Assembly: GCA_013151045.1 (NCBI GenBank)
Contig: JAADIY010000009.1
Coordinates: forward strand, 1-54,883
Source: Gammaproteobacteria bacterium
Lineage (GTDB): Bacteria; Pseudomonadota; Gammaproteobacteria; GCA-2400775
Length of the DNA: 54,883 nt
Direction of reading: 5' to 3'
Below, in pieces: positions 48,577 through 54,883 of this stretch; positions within the stretch are counted from its first letter, which is position 1; the number at the start of each line of letters is the position of its first letter. A program made the position numbers and the translations under genes. The notes under the pieces were generated by a model. The model had not been told where the DNA came from, did no database searches, and worked only from the letters and a program-made list of their open reading frames with translations.

Positions 48577-49380
48577 ATGCGATACCACACACTATTTATA
48601 GTGTTGGCCTTGATGTGTATGAACAGCGCAAGCGCCGAGAACTTAGGTCAAAGTGTTTACGAAAAATATTGCACGCCTTGTCATGGCGACAGCGGAGATG
48701 CTAATACGGCGGCCAGTCGAGCATTGAACCCAATGCCACGTAATTTTACTCAAGCTGATTTTATTAATGATTTAACACGAGAGCGAGTGATTGACGTGGT
48801 GAGCAATGGTCGGCCTGGTACAGCTATGGTCGGTTGGCAAAAACGCTTAAGCCGTGAACAGATTGAAGCGGTATCTGATTATGTCCGACAGCGCTTTGCT
48901 AAAAATGTGGTGATGCCAAAATGTGCGAGCTGTCATAGTAAAAAAGATGGCTACGCCCTTGGTGAACAAGTTTACCAAGCACGGTGCTATTTTTGTCATG
49001 GTTATGATGGTCGCGCGAATACAGAAGCGTCGCAATATTTATCGCCACCACCAAAAGATTTGCGCAAGGTGAAAATGTCGCAAGCCAAGTTAGCTAAGGT
49101 TATTAGTCTAGGTAGAGATGGAACGGCGATGATGCCGTTTAGAACCGTTTTATCTCAGCGCGAAATTGCAGCGGTGGTGGTGTATATTACAGACGGTTTT
49201 TCCGGCAATGTAGTTAATAAGATTGATTGCTATCATAGCGAGAACAACGGTTGGTCGATGAGCTATGATCCAGCACTGCCTGATGCAGACAAGCCGAAGG
49301 TATGTTTAAGCTGTCATGAAGCTAAGCAGCCAAAACCGAGACTGGTTTGGCATAGTAGTGTGACCAGCGATAGCGACTGA
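48577..49380 (+). CDS. tetraheme cytochrome c with a duplicated class I domain
   Basis: 267 aa with signal peptide (FIVLALMCMNSASA, cleavage after residue 20). Four CxxCH sites: CTPCH 32-36, CASCH 116-120, CYFCH 137-141 and CLSCH 243-247. The two main domains are duplicates (CHGDSGDANTAASRALNPMP versus CHGYDGRANTEASQYLSPPP), each with a possible Met ligand (GTAMVGW, GTAMMPF). ATG 48577 is chosen because it directly precedes the signal peptide. Electron partner unknown; maturation needs the adjacent Ccm system. Confidence 0.85.
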   Translation: MRYHTLFIVLALMCMNSASAENLGQSVYEKYCTPCHGDSGDANTAASRALNPMPRNFTQADFINDLTRERVIDVVSNGRPGTAMVGWQKRLSREQIEAVSDYVRQRFAKNVVMPKCASCHSKKDGYALGEQVYQARCYFCHGYDGRANTEASQYLSPPPKDLRKVKMSQAKLAKVISLGRDGTAMMPFRTVLSQREIAAVVVYITDGFSGNVVNKIDCYHSENNGWSMSYDPALPDADKPKVCLSCHEAKQPKPRLVWHSSVTSDSD

Positions 49381-49433
49381 TGGCGTTTCTACCACTATAA
49401 TAGTGGCCAATACGATTTTACTAAGTGAGTCTC

Positions 49434-50474
49434 ATGTCTGAAATAATTAAGGTTGGTGTGGTGGGCGCAACGGGTTATACCGGAGTCGAATTACTACGCT
49501 TATTATCAAGCCATCCTGGTGTCGAAATTACGGTTGTTACGTCGCGTAGTGAAGCCGGTCGGCCAGTGGCTGATTTATTTAGCAATCTACGTGGGCATAT
49601 TGATCTGCGTTTTGTCGCGCCAGACCTTGATGATCTCACTGAATGTGACTTAGTGTTTTTTGCAACGCCAAACGGTGTTGCTATGACCATGGTGCCAGAA
49701 CTATTGGATGCTGGAGTTAAGGTCATAGACATTGCCGCAGATTTTCGTCTACAAGATGCCGATGAGTGGCAGCATTGGTACAAGATGGAGCACGTCTGTC
49801 CTGATTTATTAGAAGAAGCGGTATACGGCTTACCCGAAGTTAATCGAGAGCAAATTGCCGATGCTCGCTTGGTAGCAAACCCAGGTTGCTATCCAACGTC
49901 GGTGCAGTTGGGTTTTCTGCCGCTTATCGAGCAAGGTCTGGTTGATGCTGAGCACCTTATTGCAGATACCAAATCAGGGGTTAGCGGAGCAGGGCGCCAA
50001 GCTGCGGTTGCTACATTGTTAACGGAGGCCAGCGAGAATATGAAGGCCTATAATGTTGATGGTCACCGCCATTTGCCGGAGATTACCCAAGGTTTGAGCG
50101 CTATTAGTGATAGCCCGGTAGCGCTAACGTTTGTGCCGCATCTTACACCGATGATTCGCGGTATCCACGCCACGCTTTATGCCGATTTGATTGTTGATGA
50201 TGTCGATTTGCAAGAACTGTATGAAGAATATTATATTGATGAGCCTTTTGTTGACGTATTGCCGCCGGGCGTTAGTGCAGAAACGCGTTCGGTCAGAGGT
50301 TCCAATATGTGCCGTATTTCAGTTTATCGACCACAGGGTGGTGATGTTGTTGTGATTACATCGGTGATCGATAACTTGGTTAAAGGTGCTGCCGGTCAAG
50401 CGGTGCAAAATATGAATATCATGTTTGATTTTGCCGAGACCTGCGGCCTAGAGAGCGTGGCGATTATTCCATAG
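49434..50474 (+). CDS. argC: N-acetyl-gamma-glutamyl-phosphate reductase
   Basis: NADPH-dependent reductase in arginine synthesis. Rossmann motif [18 protein letters not shown] at the start, catalytic Cys in [14 protein letters not shown] and His in [16 protein letters not shown] 49434 gives about 346 aa; an in-frame GTG at 49425 would add three residues. Followed by erpA, a common pairing in gammaproteobacteria. Confidence 0.95.
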   Translation: MSEIIKVGVVGATGYTGVELLRLLSSHPGVEITVVTSRSEAGRPVADLFSNLRGHIDLRFVAPDLDDLTECDLVFFATPNGVAMTMVPELLDAGVKVIDIAADFRLQDADEWQHWYKMEHVCPDLLEEAVYGLPEVNREQIADARLVANPGCYPTSVQLGFLPLIEQGLVDAEHLIADTKSGVSGAGRQAAVATLLTEASENMKAYNVDGHRHLPEITQGLSAISDSPVALTFVPHLTPMIRGIHATLYADLIVDDVDLQELYEEYYIDEPFVDVLPPGVSAETRSVRGSNMCRISVYRPQGGDVVVITSVIDNLVKGAAGQAVQNMNIMFDFAETCGLESVAIIP

Positions 50475-50500
50475 GCCCCCATAAGCTTCATAGCAGGGGC
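50475..50500 (+). terminator. weak hairpin after argC
   Basis: GCCCC at 50475-50479 can pair with GGGGC at 50496-50500 across a 16-base loop, followed by GTTT. Weak, but at the right place between the argC stop and the erpA promoter. Confidence 0.3.
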
Positions 50501-50516
50501 GTTTCGTAGCATAGCA

Positions 50517-50549
50517 ATACTTGACTAAATTAGTCAGGTATTATACCCT
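50517..50549 (+). promoter_or_regulatory. erpA promoter with an IscR type 1 site
   Basis: The 25-bp dyad at 50517-50541 (half sites ATACTTGACTA and TAGTCAGGTAT around AAT) fits every position of the IscR type 1 consensus as I know it from E. coli. It covers the -35 hexamer TTGACT (50521-50526); TACCCT at 50544-50549 is 17 bases further and can serve as -10. This implies that holo-IscR represses erpA when Fe-S supply is sufficient. iscR itself is not in the window. Confidence 0.8.
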
Positions 50550-50578
50550 ATTGTTGATAGAGTAAACTGAGGTTCCAC

Positions 50579-50953
50579 ATGGAAGCATCCCAGACTAATT
50601 CAGACATCACTAGCGAAGACCAAGAGTCTCCCGTTATCTTTACTGATAGCGCGGCGTCTAAGGTTAAGCAGTTGATAGAAGAAGAAGGCAATGACGCATT
50701 GAAGCTGCGAGTATTTATCAGCGGCGGCGGTTGTTCTGGCTTTCAGTATGGTTTCACTTTTGATGAATCAATCAATGAGGGTGACATCACGGTAGAAAAT
50801 ATTGGGGTGAGCTTGTTGGTAGACCCAATGAGTATGCAGTATTTGGTCGGTGCTGAAATCGATTATAAAACGGGTATTGAAGGTGAGCATTTCATTATTC
50901 GTAATCCTAATGCAACGACTACCTGTGGTTGCGGCTCTTCCTTTTCAGTTTAG
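50579..50953 (+). CDS. erpA: iron-sulfur cluster insertion protein ErpA
   Basis: A-type carrier that delivers Fe-S clusters to apoproteins such as IspG/IspH. HesB fold with the three conserved Cys in [11 protein letters not shown] and [10 protein letters not shown]. 124 aa; the acidic N-terminal tail of about 15 residues precedes the conserved [16 protein letters not shown]. Last core gene before the accessory region. Confidence 0.95.
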   Translation: MEASQTNSDITSEDQESPVIFTDSAASKVKQLIEEEGNDALKLRVFISGGGCSGFQYGFTFDESINEGDITVENIGVSLLVDPMSMQYLVGAEIDYKTGIEGEHFIIRNPNATTTCGCGSSFSV

Positions 50954-50987
50954 TCGATAATATATTCCCCGTATTATTGAGTGCGCT

Positions 50988-51009
50988 AAGCCCGGCTTGA
51001 ATCGGGTTT
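50988..51009. terminator. hairpin between erpA and relE-like gene
   Basis: AAGCCCG pairs with CGGGTTT (one wobble) across an eight-base loop, 35 bases after the erpA stop and near the end of the convergent toxin gene. On the + strand it ends in TTT only, so activity is uncertain. It may serve both directions. Confidence 0.45.
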
Positions 51010-51127
51010 GGCATGCTGTGCATCTTATTCCTATCGAAACTATATCCGCTGAATTTCTCATGTAGCGTATCGTGCGTCGTTCTGCATCTAGAATAAAGAC
51101 TTTGTTTGCGTCCGTTTAAGTTAATTG

Positions 51128-51391
51128 TTAGCTGTTTTTATATGCAACACTTCTGTGAGCTACTTTTACAACTATAATAACAAGCTCTGTTTCTTGAATT
51201 TCGTAAATAATACGATACACGCCTTGCCTTACACGATAACGCTCTTGCCCTGAGAGTTTGATGCATCCCTCTGCTCTTGGATCAGAGCTAATAAGCTCTA
51301 CGCGTTTTAAAATGCGTTTTATATCTTTTTTGGGAATGTTACGAAGGTCTTTTACTACAGATTTCTTAAATACAAGGCTATATTTTGCCAT
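51128..51391 (-). CDS. RelE/ParE-family toxin
   Basis: An 87-aa protein with the RelE-like mRNA interferase pattern: YSLVFKKSVVKDLRNIPKKD, CIKLSGQERYRVRQGVYRII and a terminal basic/hydrophobic strand (VVKVAHRSVAYK). It likely cleaves mRNA at the ribosome, but the catalytic residues were not confirmed. The antitoxin gene overlaps its start by 14 bases. The stop TAA is part of the attC core (AGCTAAC on the minus strand). Confidence 0.85.
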   Translation of the reverse strand: MAKYSLVFKKSVVKDLRNIPKKDIKRILKRVELISSDPRAEGCIKLSGQERYRVRQGVYRIIYEIQETELVIIVVKVAHRSVAYKNS

Positions 51392-51611
51392 GTAATTTTA
51401 AATCCTCTAGTAGCTCCTCATAACTCAATGTTGATTCATTGGCTCTTTGTGAAAATGCCTTTAAATCTTCCTGGTCTTCGCTCAAGGCAACACGTACAGC
51501 TTCGTTAACCACCTCGGATACAGATTGGTGGGTAGTTGCGGCTTTAATTCTTAGCGCTTGATGAATCTCAGTTTCAAAATAAACAGTTGATCTTTTTGAT
51601 AATTCACTCAT
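51378..51611 (-). CDS. ribbon-helix-helix antitoxin
   Basis: A 77-aa protein with an N-terminal RHH/CopG-type DNA-binding part (KRSTVYFETEIHQALRIKAA, then SVSEVVNEAVRVAL) and a C-terminal acidic, flexible part (SYEELLEDLKLHGKI) that would neutralise the toxin. ATG 51611 is preferred to a TTG 21 bases upstream because it yields the normal start of the RHH strand. Probably represses its own promoter. Confidence 0.85.
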   Translation of the reverse strand: MSELSKRSTVYFETEIHQALRIKAATTHQSVSEVVNEAVRVALSEDQEDLKAFSQRANESTLSYEELLEDLKLHGKI

Positions 51612-51634
51612 ATGACTATACCTCGCTTGCACGA

Positions 51635-51663
51635 AGGGTAGCGCTATAACGTTGTAACGTCAA
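51635..51663 (-). promoter_or_regulatory. toxin-antitoxin promoter with TAACGT repeats
   Basis: On the minus strand TTGACG (51658-51663) and TACCCT (51635-51640) are 17 bases apart. In the spacer two TAACGT copies on the + strand (51647-51652 and 51655-51660) could be the operator for the RHH antitoxin. The cassette thus carries its own promoter, as usual for integron toxin-antitoxin cassettes. Confidence 0.6.
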
Positions 51664-51673
51664 GACGTTTTGC

Positions 51674-51760
51674 GGCTAACGGCCAAGCTCACTGGCAAAA
51701 TAAAGCTGCGTCCGTTCCTCACTACGCTTTATTTTGCCAGTGAGTAGCGCCTTGTATGGC
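51674..51760 (-). other. attC-like site (downstream of the 156-aa gene)
   Basis: An imperfect hairpin with a perfect 19-bp inner stem, CTCACTGGCAAAATAAAGC at 51688-51706 and its complement at 51726-51744. Minus-strand end is GTTAGCC with CTTGGCC before it; the other end is the degenerate GCCATAC followed by AAGGCGC, as in canonical attC sites (GCCTAACAAGGCGC). A further GTTATAT stands at 51790-51796, five bases after the stop codon of the cassette gene. Confidence 0.7.
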
Positions 51761-51801
51761 TCTTTTTGATGAAATCACTATAGTCACTTGTTATATGTGT
51801 T

Positions 51802-52272
51802 TTACTTAACACCACAAGCTGCAACAATACTTCCAATGATGAAGCTGAAAAATGAGATGTAACCAAAAATGTAAGGGGCTACTGGTTCCCCAGTTTTTGT
51901 TTCATCAGATTTTGTTAGTGCACCCCAACCAATTTTTTCATCATAGTAGTCGCCGACTAATTTTTGGTAATGAGAAAATAGACTTTCTACATTATGAACC
52001 ATATATGCTTTATAAACACCAACAGAAATAATGCCGATAAAAAATATTGCCACAGCTAGTTTAGCTAGTAATTGAGAATCGCCATTACTAGCAATTGCAC
52101 CAAGATAAGTAAGTACAGCAACAGCACCGCCTGCATTTGTAGCAAATAAATATTTTATTGCTGATTCAGCTGAATCTTTTGATAAAGAATAAAGCTGAGA
52201 CCAACGGTGATTAATATGGTTATCTCTTGATCTTCTTAATTCTGGAGATAATTTTTCATCGGAGTATTTCAT
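51802..52272 (-). CDS. cassette-encoded membrane protein, function unknown
   Basis: 156 aa. A charged N-terminus (SPELRRSRDNHINHRWSQLY) is followed by three hydrophobic segments: GGAVAVLTYLGAIA, LLAKLAVAIFFIGIISVGVY and PYIFGYISFFSFIIGSIVAA at the C-terminus. Not recognised. ATG has an AGGAAAA site upstream, immediately after attC core GTTATAT. The C-terminal segment resembles one in the neighbouring cassette protein (52380-52739). Confidence 0.65.
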   Translation of the reverse strand: MKYSDEKLSPELRRSRDNHINHRWSQLYSLSKDSAESAIKYLFATNAGGAVAVLTYLGAIASNGDSQLLAKLAVAIFFIGIISVGVYKAYMVHNVESLFSHYQKLVGDYYDEKIGWGALTKSDETKTGEPVAPYIFGYISFFSFIIGSIVAACGVK

Positions 52273-52285
52273 TATTTTCCTTTAC

Positions 52286-52375
52286 ATATAACGACCACAA
52301 TAAGCGGTTGGGGAAACGCGCAGCGTTTTCACAGTCCGAGTGAGAAAAGCGAACGACTTGATTGTGTTGTTAGGT
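52286..52375 (-). other. attC-like site (downstream of the 119-aa gene)
   Basis: 90-base site with ACCTAAC and GTTATAT as outer cores on the minus strand, matching RYYYAAC and GTTRRRY with one deviation. CACAAT/ATTGTG and AAACGC/GCGTTT pair in the stem, with unpaired bases on one side as in attC. GCGTTTCC in the centre resembles the motif in Vibrio attC repeats. The stop codon of the cassette gene lies five bases outside. Confidence 0.8.
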
Positions 52376-52379
52376 GCAT

Positions 52380-52739
52380 TCAGCCCCATTTGTCCATCTT
52401 CTTTTTTACGTTTGAGTGTATATAAAGACCGAACAAGACTGACAATATTGCTGATAATTCTGTCTTACCTTTGCCAACAATATAGCGGAAGACTGGATAA
52501 ATTAGTAACGCGGGCGCCAGTAAAAAGGAAAGCGAAAAATAGAGAGGTAGGTACTTTAGATCATCATTCGATAGCTCTATGCCCATTCCTATCGCGCCCA
52601 CAACAAATGAGGCTAAACCAGAGTAGCCAAAGACCCAACCTGGTATTTTTCCATCAGCTGCTAGCTGGTCTGAGGAGAGTTCATTCTCGTCTATTTCGTA
52701 ACCAAGTGCTTTTCGTGTTTGTATCGTTTTCCTATCCAT
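52380..52739 (-). CDS. cassette-encoded membrane protein, function unknown
   Basis: 119 aa with two to three hydrophobic segments (PGWVFGYSGLASFVVGAIGM, LPLYFSLSFLLAPALLIYPV, LSAILSVLFGLYI) and a charged N-terminus with KALGYEIDENELSSDQLAA. Not recognised. The ATG is seven bases inside the attC core GTTAGGT at 52747-52753, the usual cassette geometry. Confidence 0.65.
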   Translation of the reverse strand: MDRKTIQTRKALGYEIDENELSSDQLAADGKIPGWVFGYSGLASFVVGAIGMGIELSNDDLKYLPLYFSLSFLLAPALLIYPVFRYIVGKGKTELSAILSVLFGLYIHSNVKKKMDKWG

Positions 52740-52760
52740 GACGTGAACCTAACGTTTACA

Positions 52761-52822
52761 CAACCAAGGGTTCAGTGTACTTGAAAACATTATCTACTCA
52801 CTTCAAGTACGCTTACCCCTTG
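52761..52822. repeat. 60-bp palindromic repeat, copy 1
   Basis: Arms CAAGGGTTCAGTGTACTTGA and TTCAAGTACGCTTACCCCTT pair imperfectly around a 16-base centre. A second copy in inverted orientation lies at 53768-53821. Copy 1 sits between an attC core and the truncated intron gene, so it marks a junction. Confidence 0.7.
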
Positions 52823-53118
52823 ATTTTCGCTTTGGACTTTCCGAATACTACCGGCCTTTACCCGGATTGGGTGAATGGATACGCAGGCGCATTCGCATGT
52901 GCTACTTAAAACAGTGGCGTAAGCCGCGTACACGTATTCGCAATCTCATTAAACTGGGCACTAGGACTCTAACAGCTGTGAGTCTTGGGCTAAGCTCTAA
53001 AGGTCCGTATCGCTTGGCAAGAACACTCGCTATGCAATCGGGAATGAGCAACAAGTGGTTAGCGAAACAAGGACTCGTCTCTGTAAGAGAACGATGGATC
53101 AAGTTTCATTATGCTTAA
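52822..53118 (+). pseudogene. C-terminal fragment of a group II intron maturase (RT)
   Basis: Only the maturase end remains: FGLSEYYRPLPGLGEWIRRR, then IRMCYLKQWRKPRTRIRNLI and the basic SNKWLAKQGLVSVRERWIKF before the stop. This is the GIIM/X domain of group II intron proteins; the reverse transcriptase part is missing, and the frame enters directly from the palindromic repeat. The complete protein would be roughly 420 aa. Opposite in orientation to the cassette genes. Confidence 0.85.
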
Positions 53119-53191
53119 CGAACCGCCTAGTGTGAACCCGCATGCTAGGTGGTGTGGGGACTGGGGTTTAGAGACTCCCGGTGACCCGATT
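53119..53191 (+). ncRNA. group II intron domains V and VI (3' end)
   Basis: Directly after the maturase stop. Domain V stem: ACCGCCTAG (53122-53130) with CTAGGTGGT (53145-53153), one wobble. A second hairpin (CTGGGG .. CTCCCGG) fits domain VI, and the end is ACCCGAT. The 3' boundary is near 53190, next to TTAGCGG, which is the complement of an attC core; class IIC-attC introns insert exactly there in this orientation. Confidence 0.75.
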
Positions 53192-53711
53192 AGCGGAAAT
53201 ATACATACCAAGTCACACCAATTGCTATTAGTATTAGTATAGCACTATAGATTCTTGCTAAAGTTTCAGAGTCAACTCCATTCCCCTCAAATGATAGCCA
53301 TAACAAGACTAACAAAATACCTGCTGTTACAAGAAAAGCATAAAATCCAATTGCTAGTAGCGGCCATTCAAATATGGCACAAGAAAACCCAAAAAGCAGG
53401 CCATAGAAGACTGCAGCCAAAACTAATGCCACTTCTGCTGCCTTGTAGCCGATTATATTTCTAAAAGTAGAAATTTGACTTGATGTACGGCCAGCGATTA
53501 CGATTAATAGCCCTATACTTATAATGGAAAAAACAGATATCAGATGGAAGCTTTTCGGTGCTGAATTTTCAGTGACGATGCTTTTAACTGTTTCTTGAAG
53601 ATTATGATATGGCAATTTGTATAGCAGACCTAACACTACACCTAACGCAAAACACCATAAAATGGCATAGCTGAATCTAATTAATATTCCTCTGAATGTT
53701 CTCTCTTCCAT
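53190..53711 (-). CDS. cassette-encoded membrane protein, function unknown
   Basis: 173 aa from ATG 53711, with four or five hydrophobic segments: FSYAILWCFALGVVLGLLY, FHLISVFSIISIGLLIVIAG, ALVLAAVFYGLLFGFSCAIF, PLLAIGFYAFLVTAGILLVL and IYSAILILIAIGVTWYVYF. An upstream GTG/ATG frame starting at 53774 would run across the attC core and is not favoured. The stop TAA coincides with the intron-attC junction. Not recognised. Confidence 0.65.
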   Translation of the reverse strand: MEERTFRGILIRFSYAILWCFALGVVLGLLYKLPYHNLQETVKSIVTENSAPKSFHLISVFSIISIGLLIVIAGRTSSQISTFRNIIGYKAAEVALVLAAVFYGLLFGFSCAIFEWPLLAIGFYAFLVTAGILLVLLWLSFEGNGVDSETLARIYSAILILIAIGVTWYVYFR

Positions 53712-53722
53712 AATTTTCAATC

Positions 53723-53762
53723 CGCTAACGTCGGTGTCATTTACGTCCAAAGTGTTGGACAC
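53723..53762 (-). other. partial attC-like site upstream of the 173-aa gene
   Basis: On the minus strand GTTAGCG (53723-53729) precedes the cassette ATG by 11 bases, with GGACGTAAATGACACCGAC before it. GTCCAA/TTGGAC at 53747-53762 forms a small hairpin. The outer partner core is not found; palindrome copy 2 and the IS110 element lie where it should be. Confidence 0.5.
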
Positions 53763-53767
53763 AACCA

Positions 53768-53821
53768 CAACCAAGGGGTCAGTGTACTTGAAGTGAGTAG
53801 ATAATATTTTTCAAGTACACT
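53768..53821. repeat. 60-bp palindromic repeat, copy 2 (inverted centre)
   Basis: Left arm AACCAAGGGGTCAGTGTACT matches copy 1; the centre GTGAGTAGATAAT is the reverse complement of that in copy 1 (ATTATCTACTCAC). The right arm ends at TTCAAGTACAC and then diverges, which probably marks the left end of the IS110 element at about 53821. Confidence 0.65.
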
Positions 53822-53852
53822 TGTATCTTAAAACCCCGTTAAAATAGTCCCC

Positions 53853-53913
53853 GCTTGTCAGCCTGTCGAGACTGAAGGTAATTGAACCTGTGGGTCAGTC
53901 AAAGGCGGCAAGC
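53853..53913 (+). ncRNA. candidate IS110 bridge RNA stem
   Basis: A nested stem can be drawn: GCTTG/CAAGC (53853-53857, 53909-53913), GCC/GGC (53861-53863, 53904-53906), GACTG/CAGTC (53870-53874, 53896-53900) and GGT/ACC (53877-53879, 53886-53888), separated by asymmetric internal loops (TGTCGA/AAA and AA/TGTGGGT). IS110 elements encode a bridge RNA in the non-coding left end that pairs with target and donor DNA through internal loops. Structure and location fit, but only pairing by eye supports it. Confidence 0.45.
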
Positions 53914-53920
53914 ATTTTAA

Positions 53921-54883
<963 letters not shown>

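Larger units (their letters stand above)
51127..53730 (-). mobile_element. integron cassette array without a visible integrase (CALIN-like)
   Basis: Four minus-strand units, each a small gene followed by an attC-like site in the orientation found in integrons. attC-type core sequences (GTTRRRY or its complement) occur at 51127-51133, 51674-51680, 52286-52292, 52369-52375, 52747-52753 and 53723-53729. Two whole hairpin sites are seen (51674-51760 and 52286-52375). Stop codons overlap or touch the cores. A toxin-antitoxin pair and unknown membrane proteins are typical cassette cargo. No integrase gene is in the window; it could lie beyond the right edge. Confidence 0.7.

Noticed and set aside
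52340-52741. 133-codon + strand frame over the cassette gene
   Set aside because: Antisense to the minus-strand cassette gene and starts within the attC site; the minus gene has the proper cassette geometry.
53711-53774. Upstream start for the 173-aa cassette protein
   Set aside because: Would translate through the attC core; the ATG just inside the core fits cassette structure.

Overview
The window is a contiguous piece of a gammaproteobacterial chromosome of moderate GC content. Most of it (positions 1 to about 51,000) is dense housekeeping DNA on the + strand. The gene order resembles pseudomonads and Cellvibrionales-type marine gammaproteobacteria: maf-rng-yhdP, mlaFEDCB-ibaG-murA-hisGD, degS/algW next to a nif3-like gene, rpe-gph-trpEGDC-crp-osmC, and rplM-rpsI. 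The exact genus cannot be read from the sequence; a marine Cellvibrionales/Spongiibacteraceae-like lineage is only an inference.

Layout: 1-3.7 kb nadD, rsfS, rlmH, maf, rng. 3.8-8.5 kb yhdP and a nitrilase-family gene. 8.5-13.4 kb the Mla phospholipid transport operon, ibaG and murA. 13.4-18.6 kb a histidine operon (hisG short form, hisD, hisB, hisH, hisA, hisF, hisE) that lacks hisI, hisC and hisZ. 18.7-20.1 kb tatABC. 20.1-22.5 kb a tautomerase-like gene, a DegS/AlgW protease and a Nif3-like gene. 23.0-30.4 kb a complete Alternative Complex III operon (actA, B1, B2, C, D, E, F), a quinol:electron-acceptor oxidoreductase. 30.6-36.0 kb rpe, gph and trpEGDC. 36.0-38.7 kb crp, OsmC, VOC, coq7 and a thioredoxin-fold ferredoxin. 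38.8-39.6 kb rplM-rpsI. 39.66 kb a tRNA-Gln(CUG)-like sequence with several broken base pairs. 40.0-47.3 kb the full cytochrome c maturation cluster ccmABCDEFGHI, with a 281-bp inverted-repeat element between ccmB and ccmC. 47.4-49.4 kb a beta-propeller protein paired with a tetraheme cytochrome. 49.4-51.0 kb argC and erpA.

The respiratory genes form a coherent set. The Tat system can export the RR-signal ActB1, Ccm attaches heme to ActA, ActE and the tetraheme cytochrome, and Coq7 makes ubiquinone, a likely electron donor. petABC (bc1), often found next to rplM-rpsI in related bacteria, is not in this window, so ACIII may replace or supplement it.

The right end (51.0-54.9 kb) is accessory DNA and reads as an integron cassette array without a visible integrase. 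Its minus-strand small genes (an RHH-RelE toxin-antitoxin pair and three unknown membrane proteins) are separated by attC-like sites, with stop codons on or within a few bases of the attC cores. A 5'-truncated group II intron of the attC-targeting type lies in the opposite orientation, as known for that class. A 60-bp palindrome occurs twice in inverted orientation. The window ends inside an IS110-family element whose transposase is frameshifted and whose leader can fold into a nested stem with internal loops, a candidate bridge RNA.
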